Assembly: GCA_000827495.1 (NCBI GenBank)
Contig: KN817605.1
Location: 33,744 to 97,743 of the forward strand
DNA length: 64,000 nt
Origin: Hypholoma sublateritium FD-334 SS-4
Taxonomy: Eukaryota > Basidiomycota > Agaricomycetes > Agaricales > Strophariaceae
Direction of reading: 5' to 3'
A program made the position numbers and the translations under genes. Below are positions 33,518 through 43,140 of this stretch, one piece after another. The notes under the pieces are model-generated. The model made no database searches, was not told the origin of the DNA, and saw only the letters and a list, made by a program, of their open reading frames with translations. Every line of letters begins with the position of its first letter. Within the stretch, counting starts at the first letter, position 1.

Positions 33518-36500
33518 ATGCCCCGAAACCACCATACGGCTGCATCCACCCTCAGAAACCGCAACCGGATTACCAACAAAACACGCCTTAAGATCCACCA
33601 GGGTACTCTCGACGCCGATGCCATCCTCATCCCCGACGAAGACGAAGAGAAGCATCGTCTCACTAATTTGGTCGCTGGAGTCGACGCTGAGGACGCCAAT
33701 GTAAGCCCCCCATCGTCTTTTTTCGTGCCACGTCAGCAATCGATGGTGGCAGTGCATCCCGCGGGATGGCTGACTAAGCCGATTGTATGATGACTAAGCA
33801 TTGACTGTCGATCTTTAGGAACACCATCTGCAAGAGGTCCTTTCTGCGGCACATCGGAACAGCATCCACAACAGATTTGCGCGCGGCGACAAGCCATCCG
33901 CGCCGCCGCCGTCTGCATTTATCCCCACCCCGGACTCTACCGGTGTCGTCAATAATGCCAGCGAATTGTATCCCCCAAATAGATGGAAAGATCCTTCTTC
34001 ATACGTCTGCACGTCGTCCACCGTGGAAGAGAACATCACCGATGGCATCGCCAACGGGTTCACGTACTATATGGACGAACGCGACCAGGAGTGGCTTGAG
34101 AAGAACAATGAGGAGGCCCGGGGAGAAGGGACAAGTGCGCAAGGCGCGCTCTCTATCTCTGGTACGCGTACATCCGCGCGCAGTGCGAAGGCGAAGGGCA
34201 AGGAGCCTGAGGCCCTGCTGCCTGTTGTCATAACGGAGGATGAGTTTGAGCTCGTGATGGGTATCTTCGAGAAGGTTACGCATGAGCGCACGGAGTATCT
34301 GCATCACGTACGTTCTTTCGCTGCTTTTCGTAACCCAAGCGCTTAATTCATCCTCATTCATAGGGTCTGGAGCAGGGGATGGAATTTCCCGCGTTCTCGG
34401 AGTATCAAGATGTATTCTCGGCATCGCTTCCTCCGCCCATGTTCGCTACATACAGTGTTCCCGCCTGGATACCAGCTCCGACAGCCCTGCTCAAGATGGC
34501 AAAGGCAGTCTACCCTTACTGGAAAGAACGCAGAATTGAACGAGGCGGATATCGCATAATACCAACATTAAATGTACGTTATTTCTATCCTCATCTATTT
34601 GTCTTTATGCTTAGACTATCGACAGGGCGATGAGTCCGATACTCTTAATGAATCTTATATCTGTTTCCGTCGACGAGAGAGTAAGGCTGTTCGGAAGACG
34701 CGCGCGTCGCAGGTCACGTCGTCGGACAAGCTTGCGCGCCTGCAGGTCGAATTTGCATACCCCCTGGAACTCGCAAAGACACTTCTTTCGCGAGAGAAGT
34801 TGAAGAAAGAGGCCGCGGCGCATTCCCAGGGCGTATGGGAGAAGCGCTTGGCTCTCGTCGACCTCAAGCGGAAATTTCCTTCCCTCAACGACAAGGGCGA
34901 CGAAGAGCTGTTGGTGGACAAGGAGAAGCCGGTCAAGCGTCCAGACGCTCCGTGCGTTGTCTTGTTCTTTCTCTTGAGTATCACAATATTTATTCTATAA
35001 TTCTAGACGCGTACCGGGACTCAAGATCAGGACGGGCGATCCGGTCAATCTCCCTCGTCCGGAGACGTTGGTCCATCCCAAGGATACTGTTCAAAAGATC
35101 CGCGACACGATCGAAGCGGCTCTTTCCAGACAGCGGGACCTCGACCATCACTGGGAGGACCTCGTCGACGTGAGTTTCATTTATTCAGTATCTTGATTAA
35201 ATTCTAAATCTACTTCCAGAATCCTTACCAAACTCTGCCCACTCCTTATGCGTCAAGACTCTTCAAGTTCGATCCACCGCCCGCCACCCCGGTCCCGCCG
35301 CCATCGTCTTCTAACTCTGAGAAGAGTGATGACGAGCCCTCAATCCCACGCCCAGCTCGTGCCGTTCGCATGCGCGTTGGTCGTGGTGGCCGCATGCTTC
35401 TCGATCGCCGCGACGCCGTGCCTCGACGGCTCATCCGCAAATTACCGCGCTCGTCATTATTTGGTGGCGGCGACGCCGATGACGACGCGATGGACGTTGA
35501 CGCTGATGAAGACCCCGAAGAGGCCGAGAAGCTCAGGCGGCTTCAAGAGCGGTGGAAATACGACTCGGACGATGCGCCGCCCGTCGGGCCCGAGGGTGCC
35601 GACGAACAGAACAGAATCCTAGTAGACGACTACCATCCCAAGTATGTTTGTTTTTCCGATATCTTTAATATCTTAATTAACAACTTCCTGTAGCTATCTC
35701 CGCCATACCATGACCCTGTACAACGAGACCGATCACCACGCCCTCCTCAACGACCCCAGCATACCGGTTACGGGTCCCGACGCCCGCACACACTATGTCA
35801 TTCCATATCGACTTGGCATGCCACCGCCGCCATATCGCAGGGATCCCACTGCGATACGCTACCCTCAAGGTGTCGCTCCGCAGCAGTTTCCACCAGGACA
35901 CCCTCTGCACATGGGTCTCGTCAACGGCACCCCCGTTTCGATGGCACACCAAATCAAGAAGATGCAGCCACCGACTGCAGCTCCTCAGATGCGGATTTCA
36001 TCGAACGGTGGAATGCGCCCGCCAAACATGCCGCCCACTGGCATGCCCAACAACGGCATTCAAATCAATGGGATCAAGAACAATGGCCTACAGGCGAACG
36101 GTCTTCAAGCAAACGGCCTCCAACAGCCGAATGGACTTCAAGCCAACGGCATTCAGGCTAACGGTAACACACCCCACCACCTCTCGCCTCCTCACCCTAT
36201 GCCCGTTCCTGTTCCGCAGCATTCACCCCCCAACGGCGTCAACGGCACAGGCCGGGCCGCGATCAGCATGCCTCATATCGACGTCCAGAAGCCGGAGGCC
36301 TTACCATCCCAGGCCATATCTAACGGTGTGTCGCCGATTCCGACGCCCGATATCAATGCGGAAATGACTGTCAATGGGCTCCCTGTGCGACCGAAATCCC
36401 AGAATCTGACGCCGCAATCGCACCTCGCCCTCGGTGTTCCTACCAATGGGTATCACCTAACGCCGATGACCAACATGGCGGCTGCGCTAGCCAATTCAGC

Positions 36501-37053
36501 CTCGTACCAGCATAACCAGAACCAGTCGCATCCGTCCGCCGGTGGGGTGTCGCAGCAGCAATTGCAGAACCTCAAGTCCATTTTCCTGCCGGTCACCGAT
36601 TCGAATGGGATCCAAGCTCGTGGGCTTTCCAATGGATATCTGCATGTTGGACCTAATGGTGCTAACCTCAACATGCAGCTACCGCCGGGAACGACTCTGA
36701 AGATGCCACCTGCCCGTTCGATGCAATGGATGAACTCGCCGATGCAGAGGCCGGCCTCAGTCGTCAACGGCATCGATGGGCAACACAACGGGGTTCACGT
36801 ATCGAGTCCTAGCATGGGACATGCTGTGCCAGTGCGCTCGCCATCAGCAAACGGCGCGCGCCCTGGTATGCGGAACGGCGTCCACGTCAATGGCCAGCAT
36901 TCGATGTCGCCGCATATGCCACACTCGCCCTCACCCCTTCCGAACATCGCCCAGTCCCAGTCCCCGCCGCGCGTGCCTATGGCATCGAACATGGGTATGG
37001 CTTCGCCGTCGCTACAGCAGCAGCCAGTTGGCGGGACACAGAATGGTTATTGA
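33518..37053 (+). CDS. EPL1: Enhancer of polycomb-like protein EPL1 (NuA4)
   Basis: A gene of about eight exons. The start MPRNHHTAASTLRNRNRITN leads into the EPcA domain; later ITEDEFELVMGIFEKVTHE, the DVFSASLPPPMFATYSVPAW block, PYWKERRIERGGYRIIPTLN, and YICFRRRESKAVRKTRAS. Epl1 is the platform subunit of the NuA4 histone H4/H2A acetyltransferase and binds Esa1, Yng2 and Eaf6 in the nucleus. The C-terminus (from about 35.9 kb) is a long Pro/Gln/Asn-rich tail with an NG repeat at 36051-36164. Length, over 900 residues, exceeds yeast Epl1 mainly because of this tail. Exon joins fit in frame; the last large exon begins YLRHTMTLYNETDHH. Confidence 0.95.
36051..36164 (+). repeat. Asn-Gly tandem repeat in EPL1
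   Basis: A 15-18 base unit encoding NG(L/I)QA repeats about eight times (ANGLQANGLQQPNGLQANG as an example). Such codon-level repeats change length easily. Confidence 0.85.
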
Positions 37054-38516
37054 TATCCCCCTTCCTCTATTTCGATCTTCAATGGGACGCGGTATTATGA
37101 CCACGTACTCTATATATTATCCGCCTTTTTTTATCGGCTCTGGTCTTAGTAGTACTTTTTCGCCGGCTCGCTTTTCCTTCGAATCCCCAACTCCAGTTTT
37201 TGGCATCTTCGCGCGTTCTCCATGCCCTGTATTATAGTTTTGACCGCACATGAAATTTACGTTTTCTTCGTTGCGCTCGTCAAAATCTCGTCCATCTTCA
37301 ACAGCCCCTCTAAAAACAAGTGGAGTCGCTTGTTGTCTCTAGATTGTACAGTAAAATATGCTGCCGTTCAGATATACATATAATATACTCTGCCTCTTCC
37401 ATTTTCTTCATGTAATTCTTTTCACAGACTATACCCCACGAATAAAAGAGACCTGCTTTTTCGCTTTTTTCTCCTTTGGGTGTGGCGTTGTGGAAATCAT
37501 TTTGATGGCCGCAGCCCGTCCCTAGCCGCCCCAAACAATGATCGGATCGTCTGGCCACTCGCACTTGCCTCTGACGGTGACCTACATACTCGGAAACTCA
37601 TCGCCTGGCCTCCCCTTCTGCTTGTTAGACTATGCACTCTGCGTCGACTTGACCCGCTCTTTCTCTATGCGCTGCCAGCTCCTGCGTCGGATCGACTAAA
37701 CGCCGCGTAGAGCAGATGTTATTCAACGCAAGAGATCCGCCGTGTTGTAATGCTCGACTGGGCCCTTCGTACGATGTGACATATCCTCAATATGGACCGT
37801 CGTTGAGGCTGGGAGCAGCGTTTCTAGCGGGGATTGTGCGGCCATGCAGCACATTTCGAAGGACGTTGGCGCCTCCACGACGTAGTCAAAGACGTGTTCA
37901 TGCAAATTCACGAAACACCGGATGAACCGTACCGGAAAGTCGTCAAATCAGCACCCGGTATGTCGCTAGAACGGCGATGACTTAGCGCTGACACGATCTA
38001 CATCCACGGTTGCTAGGCTATGTGCAGGTAACATAAGAATTCGATCCGAAGAGCCAGCGATGCGGCGTCAGCGTCTAGCGCCTGCCTAGTTCGTGATGCA
38101 ACTAGCTGTATGTTCATTTGAGCACAAGAAACACCTCATCTCAAGGGCATCGTCACGTCACATCTTGCTGCTGCATTGTATTGGCCACACTGCGAAACGT
38201 TTATCTCTCAACCACTATCTCTCCACCACTAAGCCATTTTCTGCTACCTTCTGCACCTCTGCGATTCTAGCCGCCTGTGCTCAGTGGCCTGGATATGGAC
38301 ACCCATGCACTCCGCCATAAATGGATCTTGATACTAGCCTGAGGATGTCGCTAGATACAGTCAGATCGTGACCCTTTCCTCGATCTATCAATAATGTTCC
38401 GCTCAGCCTCCCTCTGGGTGAATATTGCCATACCAGTTATATTGATTGTTTGATGTAGCGGCGGCTCGTGCATATAAAGTGTGGATCTTCTTTGTCGAAA
38501 TATCTACCCCGCAAAA
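37054..38516. other. Gene-free 1.46 kb
   Basis: 3' flank of EPL1 and 5' flank of the PriA-like gene. Frames here are short and featureless. The sequence GTGCATATAAAG at about 38469, some 45 bases before the next start codon, is a good TATA-box candidate. Confidence 0.55.
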
Positions 38517-39504
38517 ATGGGTGCTGCTCTCTGGAAATATACCTTGGCGACATCTTCGCTTTTCCTGCTCGTGGCGGCACAGTCCTCAGATATTTGTGGA
38601 GAGATAAATGGGGTCCTTAGGCTTCCCGGCCTAAAATCTCCTTACAAGCCGGTCACCTACGGGAACGTTGGCGAGTCAACTAATAACTGTTCACGCCGTG
38701 TCTATGCTGATAAACCGTCTCAGACGATTGTATCTGCCAATCCCATCTCTCCGGCTATGTTGGGAGCAATGCGATTACTAGTGCAGCGGTGGCTGGTTCT
38801 GGAAGAAATCCTGTTTCAGTAGCTATCAATGACTTGGTATAGTGTTCTATTCGTTTGCGATGTGGCATGTCTAATGATCTCTTCATAGTTCAACTCTTGC
38901 GATAAACATACTTGCCACTATCCTGCCCACTCTGTCCCATCTTGCGTGCGCGGGAACCCGTGCAGCTTCACCTGCAGTGATGGGTAGGTTATCTCTGCTG
39001 CAAATTTACACATTCTGCTAATGAATTTCCCGACGTAGATTTACACCGTTCCCATACGGTCGTCCGACTCAATGCGTATGCAACAAGCCATACACCGTCT
39101 GCAACGGCAAGTGTGGACTGTTTAAAGGCTGTGCCAGCGGTCGCCCGTATTACAAGCGAGGCCTCCAATGTGACCTGGGAAAGACCTCTTGCCCCGTGCC
39201 CGGCCGCGGCGGAGGTGCTATGGAGTGTGTCGATACCCAGACGGACCTCGAGAGCTGTACGTCCCTTCACATGCCTTTATATGATCGTCATACTGAAGCT
39301 TATTTAGGTGGCGGATGCATGATCCCACTCTTTCCTGGCCACTACGCGGCTGGCGTAGACTGCTCTTCCATCCACGGCGTCGCCGATGTTTCGTGCATCC
39401 GCGGCCAGTGCGTGGTCCACCGCTGCATGTCCGGCTTTGCGCCTACCACGCTGCATGACTCCTGCTCGAAAGCCGATGATGAATCGGAAATCGTCCTCAA
39501 CTGA
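38517..39504 (+). CDS. priA: Secreted PriA/CPL1-like Cys-rich protein
   Basis: Exons 38517-38670, 38724-38836, 38889-38983, 39039-39256 and 39308-39504 sum to 259 codons. A signal peptide (MGAALWKYTLATSSLFLLVA) is followed by a middle Cys-rich block (CDKHTCHYPAHSVPSC, CSFTCSDGFTPFPYGR, CVCNKPYTVCNGKC) and the C-terminal CPL1-like domain (CPVPGRGGGAMECVDTQTDL, then CGGCM, GVDCSSIHGVADVSC and CVVHRCMSGFAP). PriA-like proteins are secreted by Agaricomycetes; priA of Lentinula is induced in fruit-body primordia. Its function is unknown. The first intron starts with GC, not GT. Confidence 0.9.
38671..38723 (+). other. GC-AG intron in the PriA-like gene
   Basis: The intron begins GCGAGT and ends CTCAG, 53 bases, with a fine branch-point candidate CTAATAAC. 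It is the only join that brings the second exon (CICQSHLSGYVGS) into frame. Confidence 0.75.
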
Positions 39505-39910
39505 ATGAGTGCGCACAGAGTAATTCGAAGTGCGACTGTTTGGACAAATACTACCCTCCCTCGTGATATATTATCCTATGCCTTTCTACTGCTGTTGTGA
39601 CCGAATTACACGACGGGGACTATTACGTTGTTTTATAGACACTCCTAGACGTTCACCTCAGAGCATTTGTCCACGCCAATATGTAGACCATATGTGACCT
39701 TCCCCATTGAAGCAACTGAAGCAGGAACCTTGGTTGTTATGTTGGACTGAAAATCTGAATCCACTCCATCTCGAAAGAAAATACTGGTACAAGGAACGGC
39801 CTCCCTTGTCACTATAACGAGATTTTTTCTGACATCCTCCCGACTTAGAGAGTCATAGATAGTTTCTCATTGACAATCCTGTGGTCTCCATGTGTATACA
39901 AAATAAAAAT

Positions 39911-39940
39911 GGGCCTCGCAGGGAATTGAGCCCATGACCT
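39911..39940 (-). repeat. tRNA-Pro-like 3' end fragment 1
   Basis: On the minus strand the sequence ends GGGCTCAATTCCCTGCGAGG then CCC, close to the T-arm and acceptor of the intact tRNA-Pro at 40965. The T stem does not pair fully and no matching 5' half lies upstream. A T-run follows, as a Pol III stop would. It is a tRNA pseudogene or a piece of a tRNA-derived element. Confidence 0.55.
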
Positions 39941-39948
39941 CGATTTGT

Positions 39949-39992
39949 GGGGGGGGTTCAATTCCCGGCGGAGCCGGGGATTGAACCTCCCC
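39949..39992. repeat. Inverted repeat of two tRNA T-arm sequences
   Basis: GGGGGTTCAATTCCCGGC faces GCCGGGGATTGAACCTCCCC across a 3-base spacer. Each arm resembles a tRNA T-arm/B-box (GGTTCAATTCC), so two T-arm sequences stand head to head and could form a strong hairpin. Confidence 0.75.
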
Positions 39993-40028
39993 AGGCAACT
40001 TTCGGGCTTACCCATCAATAAGCTGGGT

Positions 40029-40054
40029 ATGTTATCTGCCATGGCAGATAACAT
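40029..40054. repeat. Perfect 26-base palindrome
   Basis: ATGTTATCTGCCA is followed at once by its reverse complement, with no spacer. Two further copies of the half-site (ATGTTACCTGCCATG and ATGTTATCTGCCATG) lie at about 40077-40104. Confidence 0.9.
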
Positions 40055-40712
40055 GGTCATGTGCACTTTCCCACGCATGTTACCTGCCATGTTATCTGCC
40101 ATGACCACTTCTTAGGCTCCCATCTCGTAGACTCACTGCTTGTTGTACCCTTCAAAAAATATAAATACCTTCAGTTCTTGTCTATTTTACTTTCTATGTC
40201 ATTAAAATCATATTGAATCAACAAGATAAATAAATTATCTGTCTCCAACTCACCTCATGTACTTAATATTAGTATATCACACAATGATATTATTGTGTGC
40301 AGTCCACAGAGTCTGAATCGATTGCTCTTGGTGACGATACTCTTGACTTTGATGCTTTTGAACTTCTCTCTTTAGAGGACTGCATGTCTGGAATCTGAGT
40401 TCCTCTATGTGCTTTGTTTTCTGTCACACTGGTGGTCGTCTGCTCTCTCGCACTGCTAACTATGCTGTTCTGTACTGTCTATCACTGTCGCACTTGTCTA
40501 CTCGCTGCATGTACTATGTCGTAATTGCTGTTATTCTAAATCACGACCCACGTGAGCGCATATACCGAGAAGTTCTTGATCCCGTTCCACCATGGCCGAA
40601 AAATGGCTCCAGAAGGCTTACGACACTGTCATATCCCTACTATTACTAACACTATTCTACTCTATGTGTTTTTTCTGTTCTCTCGCACTGCTACCAGTAT
40701 AATTAAACTGCT

Positions 40713-40741
40713 GGGCCTTACTGGGAATTGAGCCCGGGACC
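40713..40741 (-). repeat. tRNA-Pro-like 3' end fragment 2
   Basis: Minus strand reads GGGCTCAATTCCCAGTAAGG then CCC, nearly the tRNA-Pro T-arm and acceptor. No pairing 5' half is found. It sits 220 bases from the intact tRNA gene. Confidence 0.55.
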
Positions 40742-40959
40742 CTTGCCCACAGGTCAGCCTTCGTCGAACAACCAGCGGGGCTTTTACCTTATATTTTTTC
40801 ATGGGTCCAGGAGATACCTTTCACCTACCAGCTGAAAAATAGAACAGGTGTTAGTATTATAAATTTATAGGTTCAAAGTTCAAAGTTCACAAAAGACAAG
40901 CAAACTCGAGAGTCGAGACGCCTGGGTTTACCACGTCGATCTACCTGGTAACATGAGGC

Positions 40960-40964
40960 AAAAA
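40960..40964 (-). terminator. Pol III T5 terminator of tRNA-Pro
   Basis: Five T on the minus strand directly after the discriminator base. Confidence 0.8.
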
Positions 40965-41056
40965 GGGCCTCACTGGGAATTGAACCCAGGACCTCTTCCA
41001 TTAAGTAAGCCAAAGGTTACCCCAAAGGAAGAATCATGCTACTAGACCATAAGGCC
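40965..41056 (-). tRNA. tRNA-Pro (anticodon TGG) with a 20-base intron
   Basis: The minus strand begins GGCCTTATGGTCTAGTAGCA. GGCCTTA pairs with TGAGGCC at the 3' end for a 7-bp acceptor stem, allowing one G-T. The A box is TGGTCTAGTAG and the B box GGGTTCAATTCCC. The anticodon stem CTTCC/GGAAG encloses TTTGGG, then a 20-base intron after position 37, then T, giving anticodon TGG for proline CCA codons. The mature length is 72 bases. The arrangement closely matches the known fungal tRNA-Pro(TGG) pattern. A T5 Pol III terminator follows immediately (40964-40960). Confidence 0.92.
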
Positions 41057-41209
41057 GATGTAAGGGGTAGGTAATTTGTGCTATCTGTACTGAAGTGTGT
41101 GGGAAGAAATTACATACGCATTGAATATGGCACGCACAGCCTCCGAGTCTGAGCGCTCACTCTCCGACTGACTACCACATTGCACAGCTATCGAATTCTG
41201 CTGGCGAAC

Positions 41210-41925
41210 ATGGGATTGACTCTGGACCTCGGAACGCCAATAAACACTGCCCTCTTCCTGTACATTCTATATGCGGTGCAGCGCATAATCTTTCCCCCAA
41301 TATCCAAGCCTGCCACCGTTCCGAGCGAATTCAAGGCGGGGTACTCGTGGCTACCCAAGGCGCACCCACCGGCTGTGCTATTCAAGGTGTACACGCCAAA
41401 GACTCTAGAACCTTTCAACGGCCGGGACAACGAGCGCATACTACTTGCTATCAACGGGATCGTATTCGACGTCACGGCGGGGAGGAACTTCTATGGCCCT
41501 GGTATGTCCGAGTTATTCGACTGGTGTGCACAGTGCTCACACGCGGCAGACGGCATGTATGGTAACTTTGCAGGTCGGGACGCATCGCGGGGCATGGCCA
41601 AGCAGTCGTTCGATATCGGCACGTTCTAATTAGATTACCAGGGTCCGGCTTACTTACACAGTTCATTAGAAATGCTGACGCCAGTAGACCAGCCATTGGA
41701 TAAATTAGACGACCTGAAGCAGGATGAAATGTAAGTTCTCACACCACTTCTTTGTATAGAACTTAATGGTGTGATAATTGAATCAGCGATAACATGAAAG
41801 GTTTGCCCAATCATATACTATTGCCCAACGCTGCAACGATACTGATACTTTCGATAGGATGGATTGATCATTTTTCGGGCAAGTACATAGTCTGCGGCAA
41901 GCTCGTCGAGAATGATGCAGCTTGA
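41210..41925 (+). CDS. DAP1: Dap1-like membrane-associated heme protein (MAPR)
   Basis: Five exons. An N-terminal transmembrane helix ([16 protein letters not shown]) is followed by the cytochrome-b5-like MAPR domain: [57 protein letters not shown], and the C-terminal block [17 protein letters not shown]. The Tyr of FYGP and that of DGMY lie where the family binds heme. Dap1/PGRMC1 proteins bind heme and support P450 enzymes such as Erg11 in sterol synthesis at the ER. The intron at about 41628-41688 (GTTCTA...CACAG) gives the family-like join [14 protein letters not shown]. An upstream Met (41180) would add ten residues before the membrane helix; I prefer 41210. Confidence 0.9.
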
Positions 41926-42185
41926 CTATTTAGCTTCGTTGGAGTTGCGGGGGCCGGTATATGACATGTATAGCATCACGCTTAACGAATGATCAACTCA
42001 TGAACGCCCTCCACGGGGCTAAATAGATGCAACGTCTTCGAGGCGCTGCTAGTAGATCGTGGCCAAAGAGGTTGTAAGTACTGAAAGATAGTTTGTGAAC
42101 CTGTGAGTTACGAACGCTTATGAATTCTACTGTCTTCGATGGCTACTGCTACGGTTTGAGGTATATTTGCGAACGAGCGCTTCGA

Positions 42186-42608
42186 GCAGTCAAACGAAAG
42201 CGCATGGACAGCAATCTGTCTTTACATCGGCCTGGCGATCCCGTGCTCCGAGGCCCGTTAGAAAATCAACCCATCTACGCCTCCGCAAAGACTAGTGGGC
42301 GGGATATCTTTGATGTGGACGTCACAGAGGACGAGCCCTCTCAGAGTTCCGAAGGGAAATCTCCGGAGGCGCGCCATAGCGAGATACACAGACAAGGGTT
42401 TGATTCTGTGCAAAGAAAAGAAGTCGAGGATAAACGTGTCGATGGAGCGCCCGAGTCGGACGACCTGTTGGCCCGCCGGCAAGCGAAAATACAGCAGGAG
42501 CGCGAGGTCGACAGGCAAGGCTTCAATACGGGAATAAGCTATCACTACACAAAAGAAAGCGTGGAAGCTTGGGAGCGTGAGCACGGTCTGAGGCCATTCA
42601 AACGCTGA
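42186..42608 (+). pseudogene. 3' fragment copied from orphan family member A
   Basis: The frame from AVKRKRMD to the stop is about 140 residues and matches the C-terminus of member A (24.8 kb) at most positions: HRPGD, ENQPIYASA against DNQPIYASA, HSEIHRQGFDSV, DGAPESDDLLARRQAKI and YHYTKESVEAWEREHGLRPF. Homology stops abruptly at AVKRKRMD. The part upstream (to a Met at 42120) has no match to A. It lacks the N-terminal domain and coiled coil, so it is a truncated duplicate, though its frame is fully open and it may be expressed. The two are in opposite orientation. Confidence 0.85.
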
Positions 42609-43140
42609 AGTGCGGGGCCAATATTTGTTTTCCTTGATCCATTTCAGCCGTTGATAGTGTTCCGTCGTCACAGATATATAAATGACAGGATTACTACTGT
42701 GAAGACTGGTTTCTGTCGATATCGATATTGGTACTGTGACGTAGAAGTAGGGTACGATCAGACTTGAATCATAAAGTTATGATGAGTGCTCTATTTATAG
42801 CCTTTCGACTTCAACCATTCCCGCTTGATTCCCGCGCCGACTTGCCTGCAACTAAAATTGGTACATTTCTTAATCTGTTCGCACTCGTTTCACCTCTTTG
42901 CATCACTGTCGTTCAGAGCTGTACTCTCGCACCACAGACTGGGACCTTCCCATGACCGCTAGTCATCATGATGGATGGAAAATTCTCCTATTGGCGGCTA
43001 ATTTCGTTGGTATCCTGGTCTATATAAACCCAATACGAACCAGCATCATGACCGTGACGACTCCGACTTTCTACTGAAGCTCTTGTACTGGTCCCACTTC
43101 CACCGCTATTAGCCCGGGGGAAGACACCTTATACACAATA
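42609..43140. other. Intergenic region before FAD monooxygenase 1
   Basis: No gene. A TATATAAA element lies near 43019 (GGTCTATATAAACC), about 120 bases upstream of the start codon, and is a TATA-box candidate. Confidence 0.5.

Larger units (their letters stand above)
39505..40964. other. 1.4 kb without protein genes, repeat-rich
   Basis: Holds tRNA-like fragments, palindromes and AT-rich DNA, listed separately. An 80-codon frame at 40407-40649 has no recognisable domain. Confidence 0.6.

Noticed and set aside
35795..36367. 190-codon plus frame overlapping EPL1
   Set aside because: Out of frame with the EPL1 tail exon; Ser/Arg-rich and without motifs.
39895..40110. CRISPR-like array
   Set aside because: The repeats are palindromes and tRNA-like arms without regular spacers, and the organism is a fungus.
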